In this document: positions 5,990 to 12,997 of the stretch, piece after piece | Position numbering within the stretch: the first letter of the stretch is position 1 | Layout of the letters: every line of letters begins with the position of its first letter | Assembly: GCA_002785215.1 (NCBI GenBank) | Contig: PFMK01000012.1 | Span: 1 to 24,994 of the forward strand | Direction: 5' to 3' | DNA: 24,994 nt | Source of the DNA: Candidatus Gottesmanbacteria bacterium CG_4_10_14_0_8_um_filter_37_24 | GTDB lineage: Bacteria > Patescibacteriota > Microgenomatia > 2-02-FULL-39-11 | Program-made: the position numbers and the translations under genes | Notes under the pieces: generated by a model | Told to the model about the DNA's origin: nothing | Seen by the model: the letters and a program-made list of their open reading frames with translations, nothing else | Database searches by the model: none

Positions 5990-7429
5990 ATGAAGGATAA
6001 AGAATTTGAACCGATAATCGGTTTGGAAATTCATGTTGAACTGAAGACTAAATCGAAAATGTTCTGCGGATGCAGCGCGGATTACTTCAGTCATAAACCA
6101 AATACTCATTGCTGTCCTGTCTGTTTGGGACTTCCAGGTGCTTTGCCTGTGCCAAATAAAAAAGCAGTTGAATGGTGTATAAAACTAGGCCTTGCTTTAA
6201 ATTGCAAAATACCTTTATTTTCAAAATTTGATCGTAAAAATTATTTTTATCCTGATCTTCCGAAAGGATACCAGATAAGCCAATATGATCGTCCGTTTTG
6301 TGTGAATGGATGGTTGGATATCAAATCCCAAATCCCAAATTCCAAACGAATTAGAATTAGGCGCGTACATATGGAGGAAGATACAGGTAAACTGATACAT
6401 GCAAATATAAATGGTAAGAAATGTACATTAATTGATTTTAATAGAAGCGGAATTCCGTTAGTTGAGATAGTGACAGAACCGGATATCCGAAGCAGCGAAG
6501 ACGCAAAAATCTTTTTGAAACAGCTCTATCAGATTATCCGTTACTTAGACATATCAGATGCGGATATGGAAAAAGGCAGTATGAGGCTTGAACCAAATAT
6601 TTCTGTAAGAGTCAAAAGTCAAAAGTTCCTTCGACTTCCCTTCAGTCAAATTCAGGACAAGCGCTCAGGACAAGCAAAAATTAAAAGTAATAATGAGTTG
6701 CTAGATAATAATGATTTACCAAATTATAAGGTTGAGGTAAAGAATATCAATTCTTTTAATTTTGTTAAAAAAGCAATTGATTTTGAGATAAACAGACAGC
6801 TGGAAATATTGGTAAATGGTGGGGTTCCCAAACAGGAAACAAGAGGTTGGGATGATAAGAAAAACATCACTTATCCACAAAGAAGCAAGGAAGAAGCTCA
6901 TGATTACAGATATTTTCCCGAACCGGATATTCCGCCTGTAAGATGGACGACAAATCAAATATTAAATATAAAAGATCAAATACCTGAACTACCTTATAAA
7001 AAAATAGATAGATTTATCAGGAATTTTCAAATATCCCAATATGATGCGATGATATTAACCGATGATATAAAAACGGCAAATTACTTCGAAGAATGCGTTA
7101 TCTTAATAAACAGGTTTGGGAAAAAATCGGAAATATCGCCAAAAATTATTGCAAATAATATAATTAACAAAAAGGTAAATATAAACAAAAACACACCCGC
7201 AGAAATTATGAATATTATCGAAAAAAAAGCAGAAAAATTTCACGTTGACGATAAAGAACTGGAACAGATTATAAACAAATTAATCAAACAATATCCTAAA
7301 GCAGTTAAAGAATATAAAACCGGAAAAACCGGAGTATTAATGTTTTTGATAGGACAGGTAATGAAAACGCTTAAAGGCAAAGGAGATGCTTTGGTAATTA
7401 GGAAATTCCTCGAAAAGGCATTACAATAA
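5990..7429 (+). CDS. gatB: Asp/Glu-tRNA amidotransferase subunit B
   Basis: 479-residue GatB, which binds the mischarged tRNA, phosphorylates the Glu or Asp carboxyl group, and accepts ammonia from GatA. Seen: Zn-site cysteines CGC (26-28) and CCPVC (41-45), NYFYPDLPKGYQISQYD, VHMEEDTGK, DFNRSGIPLVEIVTEPD, KVEVKNINSFNFV, HDYRYFPEPDIPP, and a YqeY-like C-terminal tail with KTGVLMFLIGQVMK. Between NISVR and KVEVKN there are about 39 residues where E. coli GatB has about 10, so roughly 29 extra residues; this segment contains tandem DNA repeats. A second repeat (6323-6343) falls in a surface-type loop without changing its length. With asnS present, the complex probably serves mainly Gln-tRNA(Gln) formation, though whether glnS exists elsewhere is not visible. 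Confidence 0.95.
   Translation: MKDKEFEPIIGLEIHVELKTKSKMFCGCSADYFSHKPNTHCCPVCLGLPGALPVPNKKAVEWCIKLGLALNCKIPLFSKFDRKNYFYPDLPKGYQISQYDRPFCVNGWLDIKSQIPNSKRIRIRRVHMEEDTGKLIHANINGKKCTLIDFNRSGIPLVEIVTEPDIRSSEDAKIFLKQLYQIIRYLDISDADMEKGSMRLEPNISVRVKSQKFLRLPFSQIQDKRSGQAKIKSNNELLDNNDLPNYKVEVKNINSFNFVKKAIDFEINRQLEILVNGGVPKQETRGWDDKKNITYPQRSKEEAHDYRYFPEPDIPPVRWTTNQILNIKDQIPELPYKKIDRFIRNFQISQYDAMILTDDIKTANYFEECVILINRFGKKSEISPKIIANNIINKKVNINKNTPAEIMNIIEKKAEKFHVDDKELEQIINKLIKQYPKAVKEYKTGKTGVLMFLIGQVMKTLKGKGDALVIRKFLEKALQ
6323..6343 (+). repeat. Three tandem 7-base units (AAATCCC) inside gatB
   Basis: AAATCCC, AAATCCC and AAATTCC follow one another, in frame, encoding about residues 112-118 of GatB (within LDIKSQIPNSKRI). 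The total of 21 bases keeps the reading frame. The protein loop has about the length seen in E. coli GatB, so this may be replacement rather than insertion. Confidence 0.7.
6610..6675 (+). repeat. Compound repeat insertion inside gatB
   Basis: Two AGTCAAA units (6610-6623) plus the start of a third, then a CTTCGACTTCCCTTCAG-like stretch, then TCAGGACAAGC twice (6652-6662 and 6665-6675, period 13). All are translated in frame (about residues 207-229) and make up most of the extra segment in this GatB. The pattern looks like intergenic dispersed-repeat DNA rather than ordinary coding sequence. Confidence 0.7.
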
Positions 7430-7468
7430 TATTTAGATTAATCTTTTTTTACATAAATCAAATTTACA

Positions 7469-10400
7469 ATGTCAGATTTCGTTCATCTGCATACTCATAC
7501 GGAATATTCTCTTCTTGATGGAGTGGGTAAAATCACCGATATGTTGTCAAAGGTAAAGGATCTGGGTATGGATTCATTGGCAATTACAGATCATGGGGCT
7601 ATGTACGGAGTAGTTAAATTTTTTCTGAAAGCCAGAGAAATCGGAATTAAACCGATTATTGGAGTTGAAGCATATCAATCGGGCAGATCCAGATTTGATA
7701 AACAACAGAGAGTAGATAAAGATCAGTATCATCTAGTTTTACTGGCAAAAAATAACATAGGTTATCAAAACTTGATGAAACTTATAACACATGCTAATTT
7801 AGAAGGCTATTATTATAAACCGAGAGTTGATATGCAACTTCTTCGGGATCACAATGAAGGCTTAATTTGTCTATCAGGATGTCTAAATGGCGAAGTACCC
7901 CACCTTTTACTTGATAATCAATACGAACAAGCAGAGAAGAAAGTCCGTGAATTCATGGAAATATTTCCGAAAGATCATTATTACATTGAACTTCAGCATC
8001 ACCCAAAGATCAAACAGCAGGAGATTGCGAATGAAAAACTTATTCAATTGTCAAGAAAAATGGGATTGCCGCTTGTGGCAACAAACGACATACATTATAT
8101 AAATCCGGATGACGCCGAAGCACAAGAAATTCTTCTCTGCGTCCAAACTCAGCATACAATTTTAGAATCAAAACGTCCTTTATCCATGATTTCATCTCCG
8201 GATTTCTATATAAGGAGTATGGAAGAGATGAAAGGTCTATTTATTCAATACCCGGAGGCAATCGATAATACTGTAAAAATTGCTGAGATGTGTAATGTAG
8301 ATATCGAGTTGGGAAAATGGATTTTACCGAAATTTGACGTACCTCCCGGCGAGACAACTGAATCTTTTTTCAGAAAACTTGCTTCCGAAAGATTAAATAC
8401 CAGATTTTCCAACATTACTGATGATATAAAAAAACGGCTTACTTATGAGTTGGATATCATATCCGGTAAAGGCTATCCGGCATACTTTTTAATTGTTGCG
8501 GATTTTGTAAATTGGGCAAAGGGAAAAGGAATTGCCGTTGGTCCTGGAAGAGGTTCAGCTGCAGGCAGTTTGGTAGCGTATTCGCTGGGAATAACTGATT
8601 TGGATCCTTTGAAACATAATTTACCATTTGAAAGGTTCTTAAATCCTGATAGACCTTCACCTCCTGACATTGATCTGGATTTCGCAGATGACAGAAGAGA
8701 TGAGGTTATAGCTTACGTCACGCAAAAATATGGCAGTGATAAAGTAGCTCAAATTATTACCTTTGGTACTATGGAAGCAAGACAAGCAGTGCGGGATGTT
8801 GGAAGAGCTTTAGGTATGCCTTATGCTCAACCTGACAGGATAGCAAAGTTGATCCCTCCAGGTGCTCAAGGTTTTCCTATGTCTATTGATAAAGCAATCC
8901 AGACTGTTCCTGAACTATCTTATGCCTATAAAAACGAACCGGAGATAAAAAGACTTATTGATTTAGCCAGAAAATTGGAAGGGGTTTCAAGGCATGCATC
9001 TGTTCATGCGGCGGGGGTGGTGATATCAGATAAACCTTTGACTTGTTATACCCCCCTTCAAAGAGAGACGAAAGGTCAAAGAATCATTACTCAATATGAT
9101 ATGTATTGCTTGGATTTAAACGCGGCAGACGGAAAAGCAATCGGTCTTCTTAAGATGGATTTATTGGGTTTGAGAAATTTAACAATACTGGAAAACTGTA
9201 TAAGATTTGTTAAACAAACAAAAAATATTGATGTTACTCTTAGAGAAATACCTTTAGATTATACTGAGGTATATAAACTTATATCTTCCGGAGAAACTAC
9301 AGGAGTTTTTCAACTTGAGTCATCCGGAATGAGAAGGCTTGCCAGGGAACTGAAGCCAACAAAATTTTCAGATATTTCTGCCATGGTTGCTCTTTTCAGG
9401 CCTGGTCCGATGGAGTGGATTCCTACATTTATAGAGGCGAAAGAAAATCCCAAAAAGATCAAGTACATTCATCCTGCATTAAAATCGATTCTTTCAGAAA
9501 CATATGGGATTGCTGTTTATCAAGAGCAGTGCATGCAGATTGCGAATAAAATGGCCAGTTATTCTATGGTTGAAGCAGATAAACTCCGGATGGCAATTGG
9601 TAAAAAGAAGCAGGAAGCAATGAAGAAAGAAAAAGCAAAATTCATAAGTGGATGCGTAAAGGAAGGATACACGAAAACTCTGGCTGAAAATATATTTTCC
9701 TTAATTGAGAAGTTTGTAGGATATGGATTTAATAAAGCTCATTCAGCGTCTTATGCTCTGATCGCATATCAAACTGCCTATATGAAATCTAAGTTTCCTG
9801 TTGAATTCATGACTGCAGTATTTGAAGCTGAAAGTCGTGGTGCCTCAGGACCATCAAGAGATGAAAAAATCGCCCAGACTATACTTGAATGTCGAAGGAT
9901 GAATATTGCTTTATTACCTCCTGACATTAACATTTCAGATATTGAATTTAGTATTCAAATTGACCATGGAATAGAAAAGATTCTGTTTGGATTGTCAGCA
10001 ATTAAAAATGTTGGCAAAGCTTCTATTGATTCGGTACTTAGTTCAAGAATTAAAGACGGACCATTCCTGAGTTTTAATAACTTCCTGTGCAGAGTGGATT
10101 TGTCAAAAGTAACAAGGAAGACAATTGAAAGTCTTATCAAGGCCGGAGCGCTAGACAGATTTGGTAAACGCGCAGCTCTTTTGTCAGCGTATTCTCAAAT
10201 AATTGACAGGATTCATTGTCAGAAAACTAGACAAGTTGAGGGTCAAGTATCTCTCTTTTTAGAAGATGAAGATAAGAGCGGCATAAAGGACGATTTACCC
10301 GAAATGGAAGAACTATCAAAGGAAGAGATGTTACTTTTTGAAAAACAGTTACTAGGTTTTTATATCTCTGAGCATCCAATAAATCCATATATAGAAAAAT

Positions 10401-10699
10401 TAGAAAAAAGTGTAACACATAGAATTGAAGCTTTACATAAAGGCATAAGTTCCGTAGTGATTGGCGGATTAGTAACGCAAGTCAAAAAAATTATTACAAA
10501 GAATGGAAACAACGAAATGGCTTTTGTGAAAATTGACGACTTGACAGGTTCAATTGAATTAGTGGTGTTTCCATCTGTATATGACCGGACGAGACAATTT
10601 TGGATTCAGGATAAAGTAATTCTTGTAAAAGGTAAAGTAAGCGAAAAGGAAGAAAGAATTACTATTCTAGTTGATGATGTAAGGTTATTGGCATCTTGA
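7469..10699 (+). CDS. dnaE: DNA polymerase III alpha subunit
   Basis: 1076-residue replicative polymerase of the DnaE1 type. Domains in order: PHP (about 1-280), polymerase palm/thumb/fingers (about 290-820), tandem HhH region (about 830-960), and an OB fold (about 990-1070). The catalytic aspartates are Asp400 and Asp402 (PDIDLDF) and Asp564 (KMDLLGL). The PHP domain keeps a full set of candidate metal ligands: His8, His10, Asp17, His42, Glu67, His88, Cys138, Asp207 and His209. That suggests an active 3'-5' proofreading nuclease as in Thermus and Mycobacterium DnaE; E. coli has lost these. No Shine-Dalgarno sequence precedes ATG 7469, 39 bases after gatB. Its stop codon overlaps the -35 box of the ATP synthase promoter. 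Confidence 0.96.
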   Translation: MSDFVHLHTHTEYSLLDGVGKITDMLSKVKDLGMDSLAITDHGAMYGVVKFFLKAREIGIKPIIGVEAYQSGRSRFDKQQRVDKDQYHLVLLAKNNIGYQNLMKLITHANLEGYYYKPRVDMQLLRDHNEGLICLSGCLNGEVPHLLLDNQYEQAEKKVREFMEIFPKDHYYIELQHHPKIKQQEIANEKLIQLSRKMGLPLVATNDIHYINPDDAEAQEILLCVQTQHTILESKRPLSMISSPDFYIRSMEEMKGLFIQYPEAIDNTVKIAEMCNVDIELGKWILPKFDVPPGETTESFFRKLASERLNTRFSNITDDIKKRLTYELDIISGKGYPAYFLIVADFVNWAKGKGIAVGPGRGSAAGSLVAYSLGITDLDPLKHNLPFERFLNPDRPSPPDIDLDFADDRRDEVIAYVTQKYGSDKVAQIITFGTMEARQAVRDVGRALGMPYAQPDRIAKLIPPGAQGFPMSIDKAIQTVPELSYAYKNEPEIKRLIDLARKLEGVSRHASVHAAGVVISDKPLTCYTPLQRETKGQRIITQYDMYCLDLNAADGKAIGLLKMDLLGLRNLTILENCIRFVKQTKNIDVTLREIPLDYTEVYKLISSGETTGVFQLESSGMRRLARELKPTKFSDISAMVALFRPGPMEWIPTFIEAKENPKKIKYIHPALKSILSETYGIAVYQEQCMQIANKMASYSMVEADKLRMAIGKKKQEAMKKEKAKFISGCVKEGYTKTLAENIFSLIEKFVGYGFNKAHSASYALIAYQTAYMKSKFPVEFMTAVFEAESRGASGPSRDEKIAQTILECRRMNIALLPPDINISDIEFSIQIDHGIEKILFGLSAIKNVGKASIDSVLSSRIKDGPFLSFNNFLCRVDLSKVTRKTIESLIKAGALDRFGKRAALLSAYSQIIDRIHCQKTRQVEGQVSLFLEDEDKSGIKDDLPEMEELSKEEMLLFEKQLLGFYISEHPINPYIEKLEKSVTHRIEALHKGISSVVIGGLVTQVKKIITKNGNNEMAFVKIDDLTGSIELVVFPSVYDRTRQFWIQDKVILVKGKVSEKEERITILVDDVRLLAS

Positions 10700-10724
10700 C
10701 TTCCCAAGTGTCCTAAATTAAAAT
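10696..10724 (+). promoter_or_regulatory. Predicted sigma70-type promoter of the ATP synthase operon
   Basis: TTGACT (10696-10701, 5 of 6), a 17-base spacer, and TAAAAT (10719-10724, 5 of 6). The expected start near 10731 gives a leader of about 30 bases before atpI. It is the best complete promoter match in the window, and its position at the start of the atp cluster supports it. The -35 box overlaps the dnaE stop codon. Confidence 0.7.
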
Positions 10725-10760
10725 ATTTTTACTTTTCTACAACATAAATAAGGTGATAGT

Positions 10761-11060
10761 GTGACAGATAATAAAAGAGATTTTGGTTTATTGAATGACA
10801 AATATGTGGGTGTAAGTGAAGGTAAAAAAAGTGATAATAAAGATAAGAGAGAAAAAGAAAGATATTTAGCTGGGATAGGTATAGCGACAGACCTCGGTTT
10901 TGCTATAGCAATTCCTTTAACAGGAGGAGCACTTTTAGGATCGTACCTTGATGATAAACTGAGAACAACGCCTAAGCTCACTCTTTCCTTAATTTTTTTA
11001 GGATTGATTATTTCCTTTCTTAATGTTTACAATATTATTAAAAGAGAAATAGAAAGTTAA
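10761..11060 (+). CDS. atpI: ATP synthase assembly protein, AtpI/AtpZ-like
   Basis: 99-residue small membrane protein. About 40 charged N-terminal residues are followed by two transmembrane helices, GFAIAIPLTGGALLGSYL and LTLSLIFLGLIISFLNVY, joined by the short loop DDKLRTTP. This layout and its place at the head of an atp operon fit AtpI/AtpZ, which is thought to help assemble the c-ring. Start is GTG 10761, chosen because AAGGTGAT (10750-10757) precedes it; no in-frame ATG is available before the first helix. It ends four bases before atpB. Confidence 0.82.
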   Translation: MTDNKRDFGLLNDKYVGVSEGKKSDNKDKREKERYLAGIGIATDLGFAIAIPLTGGALLGSYLDDKLRTTPKLTLSLIFLGLIISFLNVYNIIKREIES

Positions 11061-11064
11061 ATAT

Positions 11065-11808
11065 ATGTCAGGCGGTGTACATATTTCACTTAAAGCAGAA
11101 AAAATATTTGAAGTATTCGGTATATCCGTAACAAACTCAATAATTACTACATGGATAGTAATGATATTGTTGGTTCTTTTTTCATATTTTGCTACCCGAA
11201 AAATGTCTAAAATTCCATCCAAATTACAGCTTATCGCTGAAGTTCTGGTTGGCGGATTATTTCAGTTTTTTGAATCCATTTCCGGCAAACATACAAAACA
11301 GATTTTTCCAATAGTAGGTACATTGTTTATTTTTATTATTTTCCTCAATTGGTTTGGTTTGATACCCGGTGTCGGAACCATTGGGATAAAAGAAACAGCA
11401 GGCAGTCATGAAATTTTTGTTCCTATTCTAAGAGCGGGAACTGCAGATCTGAACACAACGTTAGCATTTGCTTTAGTGGCAGTACTTTTTATTCAATATT
11501 TTGGTTTCAGCGTCATCGGGAAAAAATATCTGTCTCATTTCTTTAATTTTAAGGATCCTATCTATTTTTCTGTAGGTATTCTCGAATTGATTGGAGAATT
11601 TACCAGAGTCATATCATTTGCTTTCCGTTTGTTCGGTAATATTTTTGCCGGAGAGGTGTTACTTACCATAATTGCTTTTCTTATACCTCTTTTTGCCCCT
11701 TTACCATTTTTACTTCTTGAATTATTTGTCGGTTTTATCCAAGCTTTAGTATTTTCCATGCTGACGACTGTTTTTCTTACGCTAACCACTACTTATGGCG
11801 AACATTAA
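11065..11808 (+). CDS. atpB: ATP synthase F0 subunit a
   Basis: 247-residue membrane subunit forming the proton half-channels beside the c-ring. Several hydrophobic helices are visible, including SIITTWIVMILLVLFSYF (about 25-42) and IFPIVGTLFIFIIFLNWFGL (about 80-99). The essential arginine is Arg188 in SFAFRLFGNIFAGE, the strongest family signature. The C-terminal helix FIQALVFSMLTTVFLTLT is also typical. Start at ATG 11065 has no Shine-Dalgarno sequence and lies four bases after atpI, so coupling to the upstream gene is likely. Confidence 0.96.
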   Translation: MSGGVHISLKAEKIFEVFGISVTNSIITTWIVMILLVLFSYFATRKMSKIPSKLQLIAEVLVGGLFQFFESISGKHTKQIFPIVGTLFIFIIFLNWFGLIPGVGTIGIKETAGSHEIFVPILRAGTADLNTTLAFALVAVLFIQYFGFSVIGKKYLSHFFNFKDPIYFSVGILELIGEFTRVISFAFRLFGNIFAGEVLLTIIAFLIPLFAPLPFLLLELFVGFIQALVFSMLTTVFLTLTTTYGEH

Positions 11809-11839
11809 ATTATTATTAAATTAAAGGAGGTATAATCAT

Positions 11840-12067
11840 ATGTCTGAAGCATCAGTTAAACTTCTTGCTACAGCTATAGCTATTGCGGTTGGTGCATTTG
11901 GTCCTGCAATTGCAATTGGACTTTTGGCAGGTAAAGCTATGGAGGCGATAGGAAGAAATCCGGAAGCGGAAGGCAAGATACGGACAACCATGATCCTGGC
12001 CATTGCTTTTGCCGAGGCAATTGCAATTTATGCTTTAGTCGTGTCATTAATAATAAAATTTGCATAA
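11840..12067 (+). CDS. atpE: ATP synthase F0 subunit c (ring subunit)
   Basis: 75-residue hairpin of two helices joined by the polar loop RNPEAEGK (39-46). The ion-binding carboxylate is Glu59 in helix 2 (ILAIAFAEAIAIYALV). Residues that bind Na+ in sodium-type rings are missing: the helix-1 Gln position is Ile26, and the Ser-Thr pair after the Glu is Ala60-Ile61. The ring is therefore probably proton-coupled. ATG 11840 is preceded by AAAGGAGGT (11823-11831), the strongest ribosome-binding site of the window, which fits the need for many copies of c per complex. Confidence 0.96.
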   Translation: MSEASVKLLATAIAIAVGAFGPAIAIGLLAGKAMEAIGRNPEAEGKIRTTMILAIAFAEAIAIYALVVSLIIKFA

Positions 12068-12076
12068 TTTGGGAAT

Positions 12077-12111
12077 TTGACAGAAAAATAAAAGTTTTAA
12101 TATTTTATTTT
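12077..12111 (+). promoter_or_regulatory. AU-rich hairpin and possible weak internal promoter between atpE and atpF
   Basis: AAAATAAAA (12085-12093) and TTTTATTTT (12103-12111) can form a nine-pair A-U stem with a nine-base loop right after atpE. The same stretch holds TTGACA (12077-12082), 18 bases and TATTTT (12101-12106). Either could help set c-subunit expression apart from the genes downstream, but in AT-rich DNA both could be chance. Confidence 0.3.
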
Positions 12112-12121
12112 AATTTATAAT

Positions 12122-12613
12122 ATGGAGAATATTGGAATCGAACCTAGCCAGTTATTGACCCAGGTCATAAATTTCCTGCTGATGGTGATTTTATTGACCA
12201 AACTTTTATATAAACCGGTATTGAAGGCATTGGATGAAAGAAAAAAGAAGATTGAAGAAAGCCTAAAATTGGCAGAAGAAATAAAATTAGAAGCTGATAA
12301 GAATGAAAAAAAACGTCAGGAAATTATAAACAAATCCAAACAGGAAGCAAAACAAATTATTGAGGAAGCTAAGAAAACCGCAAAACAGGTAGAGGCAGAA
12401 ATAATAATGAAAGCTCATAATGAAGCAGAAATGATAATTGAAAAAGGCAAAAAAGATATTGAAGGTGAGAGGGAACAGATGGAGAAACAGCTCCGGAACA
12501 AAACAATTGAAATTGCATCAGAGATGGCTGAAAAAGTCATAGGAATGGTATTATCTGACAGTGATCACCATAAAATAATCAACAATAAGCTGAAAGATTT
12601 AAAAAATATTTGA
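12122..12613 (+). CDS. atpF: ATP synthase F0 subunit b
   Basis: 163-residue peripheral-stalk subunit. One N-terminal membrane helix (about 10-30, QLLTQVINFLLMVILLTKLL) is followed by LYKPVLKALDERKKKIEESL, the usual junction, then a long charged coiled coil (about 40-145) rich in Lys, Glu and Ala. The length is normal. The C-terminal part should meet the delta subunit, which is unusually short here. No Shine-Dalgarno sequence precedes ATG 12122. Confidence 0.95.
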   Translation: MENIGIEPSQLLTQVINFLLMVILLTKLLYKPVLKALDERKKKIEESLKLAEEIKLEADKNEKKRQEIINKSKQEAKQIIEEAKKTAKQVEAEIIMKAHNEAEMIIEKGKKDIEGEREQMEKQLRNKTIEIASEMAEKVIGMVLSDSDHHKIINNKLKDLKNI

Positions 12614-12634
12614 AGGTAGGTTATTAACAATACA

Positions 12635-12985
12635 ATGAGAAGGTTCAGTGAAAAATCAAATAATATAATTCAAGGTTTGATGGATTATCTTACTGAAACA
12701 GGTGAAGAGAGGTTGCTTCCTGAAGTCAGAGATGAGTTGGATTACTTATCAAAAGAATCGGCAAAAGCTGAGGAAATCCAAGTTGAAAGTACAGTTTTCC
12801 TATCACCCGGACAAAAGAAAATAATACAGAAATTTATCAATAGCCATCTGGGACAAAGTTTACCGGTAGTAAACAAAATAAATAAAGCCATATTAGGAGG
12901 ATTTTCTATTAAAGTAGGTGATTGGTATTTAGATACAAGTATAAAATATCAACTTAAAAATATTAGGCATTTACTTTTAAGATAA
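12635..12985 (+). CDS. atpH: ATP synthase F1 subunit delta, N-terminally truncated
   Basis: 116 residues against about 175-180 in most bacteria. Residues about 10-45 match the last helices of the delta N-terminal domain (IIQGLMDYL...ERLLPEVRDELDYL). Residues about 48-114 match the C-terminal domain (QVESTVFLSPGQ, INKAILGGFSIKVGDWYLDTSIKYQLKNIRHLL). Roughly the first four helices, which hold the N-termini of the alpha subunits in known complexes, are missing. An in-frame TAG at 12617-12619 rules out a longer start, and atpF upstream is full length, so this is not an obvious frameshift. Position between atpF and atpA is canonical. The ribosome-binding site is weak (AAGGTAGG, far from the ATG). 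Confidence 0.85.
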   Translation: MRRFSEKSNNIIQGLMDYLTETGEERLLPEVRDELDYLSKESAKAEEIQVESTVFLSPGQKKIIQKFINSHLGQSLPVVNKINKAILGGFSIKVGDWYLDTSIKYQLKNIRHLLLR

Positions 12986-12997
12986 AATATACAAATT

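Noticed and set aside
7435..7450. Weak terminator between gatB and dnaE (AGATTAATCT then T-run)
   Set aside because: The stem would be only three to four A-U-rich pairs; too weak to claim, so dnaE may be co-transcribed with the gat genes.
12600..12640. Frameshift joining extra sequence to atpH
   Set aside because: atpF is full length and ends normally, a TAG lies in frame upstream of atpH, and no delta-like helices are encoded in the 21-base gap.
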